A stretch of 14,325 nucleotides of DNA from NCBI GenBank assembly GCA_958454405.1, contig CAUEBO010000063.1:1-14325 (forward strand). The letters run 5' to 3'. The position numbers were made by a program, and so were the translations under genes. A model generated the notes under the pieces. That model did not search any database, was not told the DNA's origin, and saw nothing but the letters and a program-made list of their open reading frames with translations. The DNA is from an uncultured Eggerthellaceae bacterium. GTDB taxonomy: Bacteria > Actinomycetota > Coriobacteriia > Coriobacteriales > Eggerthellaceae. Shown here one piece after another: positions 13,487 to 14,325 of the stretch. Numbering within the stretch: the first letter of the stretch is position 1; each line of letters starts with the position of its first letter.

Positions 13487-14325
13487 ATGAAACAGTACAA
13501 CCCGCACGAGATCGAGCCCCGTTGGCAGAAGGCATGGGTCGACGCCGACCTGTACAAGGTGACCGAGGACGCCTCGAAGCCGAAGAAATACGTGCTTGAG
13601 ATGTTTCCGTACCCGTCGGGCGACATCCACATGGGGCATGTGCGCAACTACACCATCGGCGACGTGATCGCGCGCTACTCGAAGATGCGCGGCTTCGACG
13701 TGCTGCATCCCATGGGCTGGGACGCATTCGGCCTGCCCGCCGAGAACGCGGCCATCAAGCATCACAGCCATCCGGCGAAATGGACCTACGAGAACATCGA
13801 GACGCAGAAGGCGTCGTTCAAGCGCATGGGCTTCTCCTACGACTGGGACCGCACCGTGGTGGCGTGCGATCCCGAGTACTACCGCTGGGGCCAGTGGATC
13901 TTCCTGCAGATGTGGAAGAAGGGTTTGGTGGAGCGCCGCAACAGCCCGGTGAACTGGTGCCCCAACTGCGAGACCGTGCTTGCCAACGAGCAGGTCACCG
14001 AGGGCGAGTGCTGGCGCTGCCACGGCGCGGTGGAGAAGCGCGACCTGACGCAGTGGTATTTCAAGATCACCGACTACGCCCAGGAGCTGCTGGACGACCT
14101 GGACCAGCTGGACGGCTGGCCCGAGCGCGTCAAGCAGATGCAGGCGAACTGGATCGGCCGTTCCGAGGGCGCCGAGGTCACGTTCACGCTGTGCGGGCCC
14201 AACGGCGAAGCGCCGGAGAACCCCACCGAGGCCGACCAGATCACCGTGTTCACCACGCGCCCGGACACGCTGTTCGGCTGCTCGTTCTTCCTGCTGGCGC
14301 CCGAGTACCAGGGCCTCATGGAGCT
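13487..14325 (+). CDS. leuS: Leucyl-tRNA synthetase, 5' part (cut by window end)
   Basis: The first 279 residues of a class I synthetase that charges tRNA-Leu with leucine in the cytoplasm. The HIGH signature is HMGH (48-51) in FPYPSGDIHMGHVRNYTIGD. GWDAFGLPAENAA (77-89) is typical of LeuS. A four-cysteine zinc-ribbon-like module is seen at C158, C161, C175 and C178. The editing (CP1) domain begins near 225, with NWIGRSEGAEV and the threonine-containing TTRPDT (256-261) used in clearing mischarged tRNA. The KMSKS motif lies beyond the window. ATG 13487 has GAGGAAAAG upstream with a spacing of about 10 nt. There is no stop before the end of the window. Confidence 0.97.
   Translation, partial: MKQYNPHEIEPRWQKAWVDADLYKVTEDASKPKKYVLEMFPYPSGDIHMGHVRNYTIGDVIARYSKMRGFDVLHPMGWDAFGLPAENAAIKHHSHPAKWTYENIETQKASFKRMGFSYDWDRTVVACDPEYYRWGQWIFLQMWKKGLVERRNSPVNWCPNCETVLANEQVTEGECWRCHGAVEKRDLTQWYFKITDYAQELLDDLDQLDGWPERVKQMQANWIGRSEGAEVTFTLCGPNGEAPENPTEADQITVFTTRPDTLFGCSFFLLAPEYQGLME

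Noticed and set aside
1..14325. tRNA, rRNA, CRISPR arrays and transposase genes
   Set aside because: No such feature was recognised by reading either strand. The repeats present are interspersed palindromes and one 13-bp tandem repeat, without CRISPR-like spacing.

Overview
The window looks like chromosomal DNA from a high-GC anaerobic actinobacterium, most likely a gut Coriobacteriia/Eggerthellaceae relative (Eggerthella, Gordonibacter or Adlercreutzia type). This is inferred from the GC-rich codon use, the ferredoxin-dependent oxoacid metabolism, the LytTR/GHKL signalling style and the abundant palindromic intergenic repeats. I could not run a search to confirm the taxon.

Layout. Positions 1-247 hold a GC-rich cluster of palindromic repeats. 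On the minus strand (248-~2248) is a MOP/Wzx-type polysaccharide flippase with long, charged terminal extensions. The ~650-bp divergent intergenic region (2306-2959) is filled by repeat modules in alternating orientation. On the plus strand, a compact operon encodes a pyruvate-type 2-oxoacid:ferredoxin oxidoreductase: a fused gamma-delta subunit (2960-4003), alpha (4000-5367) and beta (5370-6290), closed by a strong intrinsic terminator (6321-6350). The last ~68 residues of alpha are encoded by repeat-like DNA related to the left edge of the window.

Next is an apparently mobile or accessory operon. It has an extended -10 promoter with a perfect operator-like inverted repeat, an XRE-family antitoxin (6527-7096), a zeta-family toxin kinase (7098-7871), and a damaged Schlafen/AlbA_2-type putative ATPase gene (ancestral extent 7887-9373). 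That gene carries an in-frame TAA at codon 21 and a 13-bp tandem repeat that puts its C-terminal winged-helix domain out of frame.

The most interesting block is 9488-13106, which looks like a split two-component system. Two paralogous multi-pass membrane proteins end right after a histidine-kinase DHp helix pair (H-box HDLRNQ or HDVRNQ) and have no ATPase domain. Between them lies a LytTR response regulator. The last gene supplies a GHKL ATPase domain but has lost the phospho-acceptor His (Ser127) and the conserved Asn (Ala131) of the H-box. The simplest reading is that the ATPase protein phosphorylates the DHp proteins in trans and they pass the phosphate to Asp57 of the regulator. A G9 tract sits just upstream of the regulator's probable -10 box.

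The window ends inside leuS (leucyl-tRNA synthetase, from 13487), which has its own promoter. No tRNA, rRNA, CRISPR array or complete insertion sequence was recognised.
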